DNA of 30,402 nt from a virus. Position 1 is the first letter of the stretch. Every line of letters begins with the position of its first letter. The stretch covers positions 1-30,402 of the IMG/VR virus record IMGVR_UViG_3300035034_000835; one strand, 5' to 3'. This document shows, one piece after another, positions 6,510 through 13,415 of this stretch. A program made the position numbers and the translations under genes. The notes beneath the pieces were generated by a model. That model was not told the origin of the DNA. It made no database searches and worked only from the letters and a program-made list of their open reading frames with translations.

Positions 6510-7945
6510 GCGGCAATGCCCTTTGTGATTTGGTCGAGTCGTGCGAGGATGAAGGCTTCCAGCCTGCCCTTTTCAGCGTGAGCCTGCATGATGATCTCGT
6601 CAATGCTGTCCCGCACGATCATGTGATGCAGCGTGACAGGATTCTCCTGCCCCTTGCGGATGAGCCTGTCGCGGGACTGGATGTAGTCGTCCCGGCGCTC
6701 TGACATCGAAAGGTACACAGCGTGATTTGCAACGACGAACTCGTTGATGGCGAGAGACACCGTCCGCATCTGGGCAACGACGACCTGCGTGCCACCATCG
6801 TAGAACGACTTGCGGATGTCACGGCGCTCCTCTCCCGGCGTAGCCCCGTAGATCATCTGGACGTTGATCTTAGACTTTTCCAGTGCAATAGTCATGCGGC
6901 GAATGTCGTCCACGAAGTGAGCGAACACCACCACTTGCTGCCCGGCTGAGACGAGGTCCGATACGAGGTCGGCTGCGTGCTTGATCTTGCTGTCACCCAG
7001 ATGCTTGACGGCATCACCATCGGTCAGATGACCAGAGGTGAGTTGGCGAAGACGGAGCCACTGAGTCAGAGCGTTGGCCGAGATGTACGGCTCACCGTCC
7101 GGCCCCTCGTCCAGCATCATGTGCGTGGCTAGATCGTTGTACGCCTTGCGCTCCTTCGGAGTGAGCGTGACGTGGTGCGTTGTTGAGGTCACAGGCGGGA
7201 GGTCGAGGGCGTCCTTCTTGAGCACGACCACTGAGTCCATGCTGCGCTTGCGGTTGAGTTCCTTCTGGTTCTGAAAGCCGATGACCTGCTTCCCGTGCCA
7301 GCCTCCAAGGATCGCATACCTGCCCTCGAAAGAAGCCTTGCGCGTGCCGAACCGCTCCGGGTTGAGGAACCTCCACTGTGCGAAGATGTCGAGCGGGCTG
7401 TGTGGTGCGACCGTGCCCGTGAGAATAATGCGTTGAGGTAGGAAGCGAGCGAGGGAGCCGATGGCCCTGCTCATGTTGGAGTTGTGCCCCTTAATTCGGT
7501 GCGACTCGTCCACAACCATGAGGTCGAAGCCCCATCTACGGATCACGTCACAGAACTTGCCCCGGACTGTCTGAGATGAGGTGTACTTGTGAGACTGGGA
7601 GAAGATGTCGAGGTTGACCACGATGACGTCGAGCCCACGGTCGAGCGGCTCCAGATCGTTGAGTGTCTCGATCTTCTTCTTGCCCGAGCCCGTGAGCACG
7701 GTGACCCGCACGTTGGGCAGGTTGAGGTGCTTGGCGATCTCGTCCGGCCATGTGTCCACGGCGGAGAGCGGGGCGGTGACGAGCACCGCTGCCCTGTCGT
7801 GCACGTCCACGAGGTAGTCGAGGTAGGAGATCACGGTCAGCGTCTTGCCGGTGCCCGGCTCCCAGAGCAAGCCGCCACCCTCGTGCGAGATGAGGAACTC
7901 GACGCCCTGCCGTTGGTGCTGCATAAGAGGTGTGAGGATGCTCAT
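6506..7945 (-). CDS. SNF2-type superfamily 2 DNA helicase/translocase
   Basis: A 479-aa protein with a full SF2 set: Q-like MQHQRQGVEF at the N-terminus, Walker A WEPGTGKT (28-35), motif Ia LVTAPLSAVDTW, motif II DESH (146-149) and motif III LTGT (about 175-178). The C-terminal lobe has VVVFAHFVDD and a motif VI-like QSRDRLIRKGQ, which is typical of SNF2/Rad54-like phage helicases. ATP-driven movement along double-stranded DNA is known for the family; whether it remodels proteins or opens the replication fork here is not known. It overlaps the genes on both sides by four bases. Confidence 0.92.
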   Translation of the reverse strand: MSILTPLMQHQRQGVEFLISHEGGGLLWEPGTGKTLTVISYLDYLVDVHDRAAVLVTAPLSAVDTWPDEIAKHLNLPNVRVTVLTGSGKKKIETLNDLEPLDRGLDVIVVNLDIFSQSHKYTSSQTVRGKFCDVIRRWGFDLMVVDESHRIKGHNSNMSRAIGSLARFLPQRIILTGTVAPHSPLDIFAQWRFLNPERFGTRKASFEGRYAILGGWHGKQVIGFQNQKELNRKRSMDSVVVLKKDALDLPPVTSTTHHVTLTPKERKAYNDLATHMMLDEGPDGEPYISANALTQWLRLRQLTSGHLTDGDAVKHLGDSKIKHAADLVSDLVSAGQQVVVFAHFVDDIRRMTIALEKSKINVQMIYGATPGEERRDIRKSFYDGGTQVVVAQMRTVSLAINEFVVANHAVYLSMSERRDDYIQSRDRLIRKGQENPVTLHHMIVRDSIDEIIMQAHAEKGRLEAFILARLDQITKGIAA

Positions 7946-8436
7946 GCGTTCTCCAAGTTGAGCGCCACGATGCGCTTCTTCTTGCCGCGTCCGGACACAT
8001 CAACCATCTGCGCGGCCTTGAGATCATTGAGCACCCTCTTAAATACTGAGGATGAGTTGTACTTGCTCGCCACAGCGCTGTACCGTGGGTTCGGATACTC
8101 TGACAGGTACCGAACCATGTCGTGACGGATCTCCCGGTACTTAGGAGTGAACGGATCGAACGCACCCTCGACAGTGAACCGCTGGATGTCGGCCGGAGAC
8201 TGGTACCGGATGAGCACCTCGTTGCGGAGGTGCCACATCACTCGATACGAGTTGCGCTTGATGGCCTCCTCGTTGCCTTCGTCACACGCAAAGTCGCAAA
8301 TCATCCCGAGCATCTCGCTCGTGATACCGTGGGTACCACCGATGCGACTGAACGCTCTTTCCAGTAGCCTTTGGGCGTGGTGAACGTACTGAGCCTCGAC
8401 TCTGAGTGGTCCACGAGGTGTCTGCACTTCGTACAC
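7942..8436 (-). CDS. 164-aa protein with C-terminal winged-helix-like segment
   Basis: The start is GTG at 8436 with AGGAG six bases upstream. The N-terminal two thirds are helical with CDFACDEGNEEA and a WHLRNEVLIRY segment. Near the C-terminus, VASKYNSSSVFKRVLNDL followed by a basic GRGKKKRIV strand looks like helix-turn-helix and wing, suggesting DNA binding. The stop overlaps the start of the SNF2 helicase (ATGA), so the two proteins may act together, for example as loader and motor. It is the first gene after the hairpin-rich spacer at 8437-8567. Confidence 0.75.
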   Translation of the reverse strand: MYEVQTPRGPLRVEAQYVHHAQRLLERAFSRIGGTHGITSEMLGMICDFACDEGNEEAIKRNSYRVMWHLRNEVLIRYQSPADIQRFTVEGAFDPFTPKYREIRHDMVRYLSEYPNPRYSAVASKYNSSSVFKRVLNDLKAAQMVDVSGRGKKKRIVALNLENA

Positions 8437-8458
8437 AAGGATCTCCTATCTCACAGGG

Positions 8459-8543
8459 GGTAGGGGCCGCCAGCGACCCTACCAGAACCGCTCCTCGGAT
8501 GTGGTATGCTCCGGTCCTCTCACCTTACGGGGGGGACCGGAGC
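8459..8543. other. Two hairpins in the spacer between the PrimPol gene and the next gene
   Basis: An outer hairpin pairs 8508-8517 perfectly with 8534-8543 (10 bp, GCTCCGGTCC), and four further pairs including G-U are possible inside. A second one pairs 8459-8465 with 8477-8483 (7 bp). No U-run follows on either strand. Together they could reduce read-through from the PrimPol gene, protect an mRNA end, or serve as protein-binding sites. No convincing promoter is seen in this spacer. Confidence 0.5.
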
Positions 8544-8567
8544 AACCCCTATCCACTCACGGAGGGG

Positions 8568-10370
8568 TCACGAGAGCCCGTTGAGGCTCCGCCCGCTGCC
8601 GCCGGACCGTCCCATAGCCTCCACGAGCGCGTTGCGCTGCTCGTAGGTGTCCCGGTAGTCGAAGACCACCTCCGGGCTGTCCGTGGCGCAGTCAGCGAGA
8701 ACGTGGCGGGCAGAGCCGTGCGCGCCCAGCCTCCCGGTGCGATCCTTGAGCAGTGAAATCGTGAATGCGCCCGACACGCCCTGTGAGATGCCCTCGTCAG
8801 AGGTTGGAGAGCCGAACCGACACGGATAGTTCATCGAATCCCGCTTGACCTCGTTGATGTCCCAGATGACTTGCAGCAGGTTCTCCTTTTCGCCCGCACC
8901 CTTCGGCCGCGCGTCGTTGGAGGCGGGCTTGTGATCGTGGACGATGAGCGTTATGCCCATGTTGAGGATGTCGTTGAGCCGCGTCGTCATCTGAGCCATC
9001 TCTAGGTTGTCGTTGATCGACACCCCGGCTTTGTGAGCAAGATCGGTGAAGGCGTCGATGATGACCACCGTGATCTCGTGCTCCTCGATGACCGCTGCCA
9101 GCCTCGACACGCCCTGTGGCCTCATGATGTTGACTGGGGGATTGATCCACGGTGCGACCCAGTGGTCGGAGCCGAGACCCAGCGCCGTGAACCTGTCTTG
9201 CACGATCCAGTCGGCGTTCTCATAGTCCATGATGAGCACGCGCTCACCCTTCTGGGCCATGCGCTTCGCCCAGTCGAACGTCACGAACGACTTGCCGATG
9301 CCCCGCCTGCCGATGAGAGCCGTAGCGACGTTGCGGACGACGAACTTGTCGAGCACAAACTCGATAGGCGGAAACTTGGCTGACTGGATCTCACCCGGTA
9401 GCCAGAGGCGCGAGTTGGGGGCGACTTCCGGAGGCGTCTCCTCCTCTTCACCAACAGCAGGGATGACCTCGAACAGCAGGTCGAGCGCCTTGGAGATCGC
9501 TGCCACGTTGGCACCGTCGGTGCCCAGCACCGTCGCTCTGCTCTTGATCGTCTCGCCCTCACGCACTCTCTCCGCACGAATACGGATCTCCTCCCGGCGC
9601 TCGTAGTTGTTGTCCTCGGCAGCCTCGCAGATCATGGTGGCGAAGTCGGAGAACTTGAGGTGGTGCTCGTTCCACCACCCGGGATTGCGCCCGTAGATCA
9701 CATCCCAGAGCCCGTGGAGCACCTCGTTACGAGCGCCCGACGGCGGGTAGTTGCGGATGAGCAGGCTGGCAGCGCCGATGAGGTGGTGGGCAGTGACGAT
9801 CTCCTGCCATCGGAGCGTCTTGACGCTTTCCAACGGACGGTCCCAAATATAGGTGTCCGGCATCCCGTCCTTGCGAATGTAGGTCGTAGTCGGAGGCGCG
9901 ACGACGTACTGGAAGTCAGCAAACAATTCGACCAGAGCAGGCAACTTCTCCTTGTGGCCAACTAGGTTGCCGTCGTCGTCGTACTGTTCGACCTCAATCT
10001 TGACTACGTCAGAGATCGGATCGCGCTTCTTGACCCCGTCTGGAACGTCGTCGCATCGGTAGTAATAGTGAGTGCCCGGTCGGCGCGTTCGCCCAGCAAT
10101 GGCCGTCGTCCACTCCGGAACAATGGCCGGCGCCACCTGCACTGCCTCATCACAGTCGAGGTCGAGAATGACGAAGCCGAGACCGGAGCGAACTCCTACG
10201 CCCTGTGAGTATTGAGCGTGGTAGGAGTCGAGATCGGAGGAATTGATCGGACGCTCGTGCCACGAAGTGATGTCGGTACGCTTGGCCGCTGTGATCGGGA
10301 CGGTAGATAGACCTATTTCGTTGTAGTGGTCTACCCAGTCTGCGTGGCTGGATTCAGTCGTCAGAGACAC
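8568..10370 (-). CDS. PrimPol-AAA fusion: primase/polymerase with RecA-like helicase domain
   Basis: A 600-aa two-domain replication protein. The N-terminal bifunctional primase/polymerase domain shows the metal-binding VILDLDCD (Asp 70, Asp 72), the GTHYYY histidine (His 101) and the QYVVAPP turn (about 154-160). After a linker, a RepA/DnaB-like ATPase has Walker A GRRGIGKS (354-361), the MDYEN segment with a Glu, a Walker B in VVIIDAFTD, and TLIVHDHKP as the sensor strand. Such fusions make primers and unwind the fork in phages and plasmids. The start (ATG 10370) lies inside the end of the upstream 75-aa gene (17-bp overlap). It is the key initiation protein candidate for the origin-like island at 16.1-16.6 kb. 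Confidence 0.92.
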   Translation of the reverse strand: MSLTTESSHADWVDHYNEIGLSTVPITAAKRTDITSWHERPINSSDLDSYHAQYSQGVGVRSGLGFVILDLDCDEAVQVAPAIVPEWTTAIAGRTRRPGTHYYYRCDDVPDGVKKRDPISDVVKIEVEQYDDDGNLVGHKEKLPALVELFADFQYVVAPPTTTYIRKDGMPDTYIWDRPLESVKTLRWQEIVTAHHLIGAASLLIRNYPPSGARNEVLHGLWDVIYGRNPGWWNEHHLKFSDFATMICEAAEDNNYERREEIRIRAERVREGETIKSRATVLGTDGANVAAISKALDLLFEVIPAVGEEEETPPEVAPNSRLWLPGEIQSAKFPPIEFVLDKFVVRNVATALIGRRGIGKSFVTFDWAKRMAQKGERVLIMDYENADWIVQDRFTALGLGSDHWVAPWINPPVNIMRPQGVSRLAAVIEEHEITVVIIDAFTDLAHKAGVSINDNLEMAQMTTRLNDILNMGITLIVHDHKPASNDARPKGAGEKENLLQVIWDINEVKRDSMNYPCRFGSPTSDEGISQGVSGAFTISLLKDRTGRLGAHGSARHVLADCATDSPEVVFDYRDTYEQRNALVEAMGRSGGSGRSLNGLS

Positions 10371-10581
10371 TGATGTACTCCTTGTGAATCTGGTACGGTC
10401 GAGTGCGTGTTACGTTCGCAGCATCTGCCATGACAGCACCGGGGAGCGTGCCGTACCACTCCACGAACAGTGCGTCCCTGTCTTTGCGCGCCTGCTCCCC
10501 TCGTTCGATCCGACCTGCCAACATGCGGAGTCTCTCCAACACGAGGTTCATCTCTGTCACGGCGTCCAAGACGCCCTCCAT
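10354..10581 (-). CDS. 75-aa helical protein, first gene of the replication operon
   Basis: The ATG at 10581 has no clear ribosome-binding site. A TAGTGT -10-like box at 10604-10599 would put the transcript start only about a dozen bases before it, so translation from a very short leader is possible; an internal ATG at 10551 is the alternative. The first half is a heptad-like helix (MNLVLERLRMLAGRIERG) fit for dimerisation. The second half ends with MADAANVTRTRPYQIHKEY, which resembles a helix-turn-helix. It could be a small DNA-binding regulator or a helicase partner. The 17-bp overlap with the PrimPol gene implies joint expression. Confidence 0.65.
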   Translation of the reverse strand: MEGVLDAVTEMNLVLERLRMLAGRIERGEQARKDRDALFVEWYGTLPGAVMADAANVTRTRPYQIHKEYISVSDD

Positions 10582-10714
10582 CCGGTAGCGGACGCGCTAC
10601 ACTAGCCTCTCCGGACACCCCGCGCGAGGGGTTGGACCGCAGTGGAAGGACTCGCTACCTTGGAGAGCGCCGCGTCATCCCGTGTACCGGCTGCTCATGT
10701 GGTAGTGGGCACAA

Positions 10715-10750
10715 GAGAGCCCCCGCCGAATTCTTCCGGCGGGGGCTCTC
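10715..10750. terminator. Perfect 14-bp hairpin, probable bidirectional terminator
   Basis: 10715-10728 pairs perfectly with 10737-10750 around an 8-base loop (AATTCTTC). It lies just past the stop of the 56-aa leftward gene. The rightward side is followed by a T-richer stretch (GTCTTGCCGTTCT), the leftward side by TTGTG. It separates the divergent control region from the replication operon. Confidence 0.75.
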
Positions 10751-10761
10751 GTCTTGCCGTT

Positions 10762-10932
10762 CTACGGGTTCAGAGCCGTGAACGCCCATCCCCTGTCACT
10801 GCCGCGCCCGTCGTCCATGAGGCGGTCGACGGTGGACGGGTGCAGCCGTATCGCTGCCTCGCGTTCGTTCATGGCACGGCGGTACGCCCAGCGACCCGCC
10901 ACGACGACGCCGATGATGATGAGCAACTTCAT
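10762..10932 (-). CDS. 56-aa membrane-anchored small protein
   Basis: ATG at 10932 with GGAGAGAAG upstream. The peptide begins MKLLIIIGVVVAGRWAYRRA, a short hydrophobic anchor followed by positive charges, which predicts the rest faces the cytoplasm. A charged soluble part follows (EREAAIRLHPSTVDRLMDD). It is a one-gene unit between its promoter (10959-10988) and the hairpin terminator. Function is unknown. The end of the soluble part (STVDRLMDDGRGSDRGWAF) has no recognised motif. Confidence 0.7.
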   Translation of the reverse strand: MKLLIIIGVVVAGRWAYRRAMNEREAAIRLHPSTVDRLMDDGRGSDRGWAFTALNP

Positions 10933-10958
10933 GTCTTCTCTCCGGGTAGGGGCTCACT

Positions 10959-10988
10959 ACTCTACCATTTAGAGTCTCTTGTCGTCAA
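10959..10988 (-). promoter_or_regulatory. Leftward promoter of the divergent pair
   Basis: Minus strand TTGACG (10988-10983), an 18-bp spacer, TAGAGT (10964-10959), followed about 26 bases later by the start of the 56-aa gene. It is back-to-back with the rightward promoter at 11025. Its -35 region is part of an 18-bp tandem duplication. Confidence 0.65.
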
Positions 10989-11009
10989 GTAGTCTCTTGT
11001 CGTCAAGTA
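10974..11009. repeat. 18-bp perfect tandem repeat spanning the leftward -35
   Basis: The unit GTCTCTTGTCGTCAAGTA occurs twice in direct succession (10974-10991 and 10992-11009). Each copy holds a TTGACG box on the minus strand, so there are two candidate -35 elements or two binding sites 18 bp apart. Confidence 0.9.
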
Positions 11010-11019
11010 GTTGGAGACG

Positions 11020-11077
11020 CCGACTTGACAACTCACAAACAGTGTGCTAGCGTTACTCTCACATCGCCCCACTACCA
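11020..11077 (+). repeat. 58-bp exact duplicated promoter-leader, copy 1
   Basis: Identical base for base to 11489-11546. It contains the -35, the -10 and the whole early leader as far as CACTACCA. The copies diverge exactly where each gene's ribosome-binding region begins. Confidence 0.92.
11025..11053 (+). promoter_or_regulatory. Middle-region promoter 1
   Basis: TTGACA (11025-11030), 17-bp spacer, TAGCGT (11048-11053), with TGTGC before the -10. It drives the 135-aa gene. It is the prototype of nine similar promoters and is divergent from the leftward promoter at 10959. Confidence 0.85.
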
Positions 11078-11089
11078 TAAGGAGCCGCG

Positions 11090-11497
11090 ATGAGCCTCAA
11101 TTGGAACGCAGCAGATACCGAGGTCTACGCTGACCTCATGACCCGTGGCGAGGATGCCACCTACACCGACATCGAGGGTGCTGTCCTCGATGCGATCATC
11201 TGGACCACTCTCGCGGTCGACCTCCCCGGCATCCCGAACAAGGGGGATGTGGAGGAGTTCGTCTGGCGGGCAGGACTGCTCGCTGCCATCGGGCACCACT
11301 GCTGCACCGTGAAGGGGCAGCCGTTCGCCCCGACCGCCGACGACCTCACTCGCTACATCGGGCTCACGACGAACGTGAGTCGCAAGACTCGACTCCAGTT
11401 CGTAAAGAAGACCCTGCTGCACGAAAGGGTGTCGTGGAGCCCGAAGACGCACCGAATCTTCGACTCCGTCGAGGAGGGGGCCGAGACTCCGACTTGA
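11090..11497 (+). CDS. 135-aa protein of unknown function
   Basis: ATG at 11090 preceded by AAGGAG. It is the first gene of the rightward middle region, with its own promoter and a 58-bp duplicated leader. The protein has a helical central part (VEEFVWRAGLLAAIGHH) with a CC pair and a basic stretch (NVSRKTRLQFVKKTLLHERV) that could bind nucleic acid. The last codons are Pro-Thr followed by TGA, and this TGA lies inside the -35 box of the next promoter. No family is recognised. Its first position downstream of the divergent promoters would suit an early regulator, which is inference. Confidence 0.75.
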   Translation: MSLNWNAADTEVYADLMTRGEDATYTDIEGAVLDAIIWTTLAVDLPGIPNKGDVEEFVWRAGLLAAIGHHCCTVKGQPFAPTADDLTRYIGLTTNVSRKTRLQFVKKTLLHERVSWSPKTHRIFDSVEEGAETPT

Positions 11498-11546
11498 CAA
11501 CTCACAAACAGTGTGCTAGCGTTACTCTCACATCGCCCCACTACCA
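11489..11546 (+). repeat. 58-bp exact duplicated promoter-leader, copy 2
   Basis: Identical to 11020-11077, placed so that the first gene's stop codon falls in its -35 box. Lack of any mismatch points to recent duplication or gene conversion. Confidence 0.92.
11494..11522 (+). promoter_or_regulatory. Middle-region promoter 2
   Basis: TTGACA (11494-11499), 17-bp spacer, TAGCGT (11517-11522). It drives the RadC-like gene and perhaps the two small genes after it. It overlaps the stop codon of the preceding gene. Confidence 0.85.
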
Positions 11547-11563
11547 AAGAAAGGCCATAAATC

Positions 11564-12007
11564 ATGTGTTACGACCCACTTGCCGGAGAAGCACCCGGCG
11601 CATATGTAGAGACGAGGCCGGTGATCGACGCGCCAGTGAAGGCCGCAACGGCTTTCTTCAAGGTGCTGCGTGACATGCCGGTTGACCGCGAGGTTTGCCT
11701 CATGCTCGTGCTGGACACCAAGCACGCCCTCATCACTACAGAGGTCGTGAGCCTTGGCAGCGTTGATCACACTTTCATGGCACCGCGTGAGGTGTACCGC
11801 TCTGCTCTGACGCACGGGGCGGCGGCCATCGTTCTCTGCCACACCCATCCGAGCGGAAGCACTGAGCCGTCGTCCGATGACGAAGCAGTGACCCGCAGGC
11901 TCGCCAAGGCAGGCGAGACCCTTGGTGTCAACCTGCTCGACCACCTCGTTATCGGTGGCCAAATCTGGACCTCAATGGCCCGTCGCGGGTCGCTTGGAAA
12001 CAACTGA
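11564..12007 (+). CDS. radC-like: RadC-like JAB/MPN domain protein
   Basis: A 147-aa protein consisting of the RadC-type JAB domain alone. The metal site is complete: Glu 43 (DREVCLMLVLD), His 93 and His 95 (HTHPSGS) and Asp 106 in the following SSDDE, the H-x-H-P-S-G...D pattern of RadC/JAMM metalloproteins. The helix-hairpin-helix region found at the N-terminus of full-length bacterial RadC is missing. The name reflects an old link to DNA repair that has since been questioned. Stand-alone RadC domains are frequent on phages and plasmids, where roles in DNA processing or anti-defence have been suggested. It follows an AAAGAAAGG ribosome-binding site and its own promoter. Confidence 0.9.
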   Translation: MCYDPLAGEAPGAYVETRPVIDAPVKAATAFFKVLRDMPVDREVCLMLVLDTKHALITTEVVSLGSVDHTFMAPREVYRSALTHGAAAIVLCHTHPSGSTEPSSDDEAVTRRLAKAGETLGVNLLDHLVIGGQIWTSMARRGSLGNN

Positions 12008-12042
12008 TAGGCACGACCACCACCACTACCGAAGGGCAGACC

Positions 12043-12189
12043 ATGACTACCGCAACGACCTACGCACCACTCGCTGACGACGTCGACGCGATCCGCGAGG
12101 CGGGGCGGGTGGGTCGGGACGACTACGACGGCATGGCCGACCCGCTTTACATGCGCGTCCCCGATCACGTCACGGAGTATGCACCATGA
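12043..12189 (+). CDS. 48-aa small acidic protein
   Basis: ATG at 12043 preceded by AAGGGCAG and, further up, the local leader motif CACTACC. The peptide begins MTTATTYAPLADDVDAIREA and ends with VPDHVTEYAP. It is acidic and has no membrane segment or cysteines. It follows the RadC-like gene by 35 bp with no promoter of its own, and its stop overlaps the next ATG (ATGA), so the three genes probably form one transcript. Function is unknown. Confidence 0.6.
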   Translation: MTTATTYAPLADDVDAIREAGRVGRDDYDGMADPLYMRVPDHVTEYAP

Positions 12190-12320
12190 TCTTCCTCCGC
12201 TACCTCATGTTCATCGGCCTCGTGCTGGGCGTTGGGGCAGGGGTCCACGACGCCTCGTGGCTCATCCTCGCCGCCGTCTCCGCCTTCGGCCTCATGAAGA
12301 CTCACTCTGACTCGACTTGA
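12186..12320 (+). CDS. 44-aa protein with two membrane helices
   Basis: ATG at 12186 overlaps the stop of the 48-aa gene. Two hydrophobic segments (about residues 2-18, FLRYLMFIGLVLGVGAGV, and 24-38, SWLILAAVSAFGLM) are joined by a short HDA turn, giving a small helical hairpin in the membrane. The terminal TGA lies in the -35 box of the next promoter. Size and topology recall holin-like or superinfection-exclusion peptides, but location among early-type genes and lack of an adjacent endolysin leave the function open. Confidence 0.65.
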   Translation: MIFLRYLMFIGLVLGVGAGVHDASWLILAAVSAFGLMKTHSDST

Positions 12321-12345
12321 CAAACTTGACAAGGTCCGGTAGCGT
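12317..12345 (+). promoter_or_regulatory. Middle-region promoter 3, with doubled CTTGACAA
   Basis: TTGACA (12317-12322), 17-bp spacer, TAGCGT (12340-12345). A second CTTGACAA starts 9 bp after the first within the spacer. This may be an operator half-site pair. It drives the 155-aa gene. Confidence 0.85.
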
Positions 12346-12379
12346 ACTCACTACCGCATCTACCACGACAGGAATCACG

Positions 12380-12847
12380 GTGACTGACTTGATCCACTAC
12401 CACTACTACAGCGGCCTTCCCGGTGGCTACGTCCCCAATCAAGCCGTCGTTCACTCGACCCTCATCGGGGCCGTCGAGGACATGCTCTACGACATGGAGA
12501 ACACGGCCGACAATCTGGCCGGCATGCGCGTCATGGAGAGTTTCGAGAAGAACGTCGTGACGGCGCTCGACATCTACGAAGACACGATCGAAGCGATTCG
12601 CACGATCACTGAAAACGAGGCGTTGGACGACTACGAGCACCTGTCGGCCATGCTCATGGAAGGCGAGTTGCAGGTGGTGGAGCCCGGCCCCTACGGGCAG
12701 CACTACTACTACGAGGTCACGGCCTGCCGGTGCGTTGATGTACTGCTGCACGACGAGTGCGGACAGGTCATCACTACCGACGACGGGATCGAGGGCTACT
12801 GCCAGACTTGCGACGAGGTTCTGTATCCGATTTCGGAAGTGCGATGA
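12380..12847 (+). CDS. 155-aa protein with C-terminal zinc ribbon
   Basis: The start is placed at GTG 12380, since it follows GACAGGAATCAC at proper spacing and lies about 30 bases after the predicted transcript start; extending upstream would run into the promoter. The body is acidic and helical (EDTIEAIRTITENEALDDYE). The last 45 residues have CRCVDVLLHDEC and, 13 residues on, CQTCDEV, a probable zinc ribbon. There is also a YYYEVTA strand. Zinc ribbons of this kind often mediate binding to RNA polymerase or nucleic acid, so a host-takeover role is possible but unproven. Confidence 0.75.
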   Translation: MTDLIHYHYYSGLPGGYVPNQAVVHSTLIGAVEDMLYDMENTADNLAGMRVMESFEKNVVTALDIYEDTIEAIRTITENEALDDYEHLSAMLMEGELQVVEPGPYGQHYYYEVTACRCVDVLLHDECGQVITTDDGIEGYCQTCDEVLYPISEVR

Positions 12848-12858
12848 TAAAGGTTGAT

Positions 12859-12887
12859 TTGACAAGTGCGATCGGCCCCGGTAGCAT
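12859..12887 (+). promoter_or_regulatory. Middle-region promoter 4
   Basis: TTGACA (12859-12864), 17-bp spacer, TAGCAT (12882-12887), 35 bp before the ATG of the 121-aa gene. Confidence 0.85.
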
Positions 12888-12921
12888 CTCTTTTACCCCC
12901 TCATCTACCACGGAGGTTCTC

Positions 12922-13287
12922 ATGAACTGGCTCTACTACTTTGACGGCTCTGACGGGGAGAACCCGTCTGCGTCTGACGACATGGTCGACTCGATCATTG
13001 CGCTCATGGAGCGACTCAAGACTGACGTGCCCGGCGCGATCATCGCAATGGGCGCTCCGGAGCCCCGCTGCAGCGGGCAGTACGCACACGTTCGGATCGC
13101 ATGGCTCGCTGCGTCAGGCCGCTTCCCGGAGGGCGTCCTGCCCGACGGCACCCTCGCGGCGCACGTCTCGACGTGGCACTACGACCCGGAGGAGGATCGC
13201 GCCGTGCAGGGCGGAACCGAGTACGACCTCACTCCGCAGCAGGCGTCTACGTTCGTCCGGACCGGGAGCATCCCGGCTAAGGCATGA
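12922..13287 (+). CDS. 121-aa acidic protein of unknown function
   Basis: ATG at 12922 with ACGGAGG upstream; the frame is open further left, but that part overlaps the promoter and the previous gene. The protein begins MNWLYYFDGSDGENPSASDD and is strongly acidic at the N-terminus. A mixed beta-rich core follows with HVRIAWLAASGRFPEG and an HVSTWHYDPEEDRA segment. It has one cysteine and no recognised motif. A one-gene unit, it lies between promoter 4 and a clear hairpin at 13304. Confidence 0.75.
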   Translation: MNWLYYFDGSDGENPSASDDMVDSIIALMERLKTDVPGAIIAMGAPEPRCSGQYAHVRIAWLAASGRFPEGVLPDGTLAAHVSTWHYDPEEDRAVQGGTEYDLTPQQASTFVRTGSIPAKA

Positions 13288-13303
13288 CCTAGGCTCTGAG
13301 GGG

Positions 13304-13324
13304 AGTGTGCGGAGAGCGCACACT
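13304..13324 (+). terminator. 8-bp hairpin between the 121-aa gene and promoter 5
   Basis: 13304-13311 (AGTGTGCG) pairs perfectly with 13317-13324 around GAGAG. It ends three bases before the next -35 box. No U-run follows, so termination is only probable. Confidence 0.5.
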
Positions 13325-13327
13325 GAC

Positions 13328-13356
13328 TTGACGCTCACTCCCCCGGCTCCTACTGT
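13328..13356 (+). promoter_or_regulatory. Middle-region promoter 5
   Basis: TTGACG (13328-13333), 17-bp spacer, TACTGT (13351-13356). It drives the 183-aa gene after a leader of about 50 bases. Confidence 0.8.
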
Positions 13357-13415
13357 TCTACTCACGAGGTCGCTCCGCAACCTCATCACTATCACATCCA
13401 CAGACAGGGACACAC

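Noticed and set aside
10632-10750. Small RNA from a TTGGAC-N18-TACCTT promoter ending at the 14-bp hairpin
   Set aside because: Both boxes match only 4 of 6 and no RNA fold stands out. The hairpin is better explained as terminator of the 56-aa gene.
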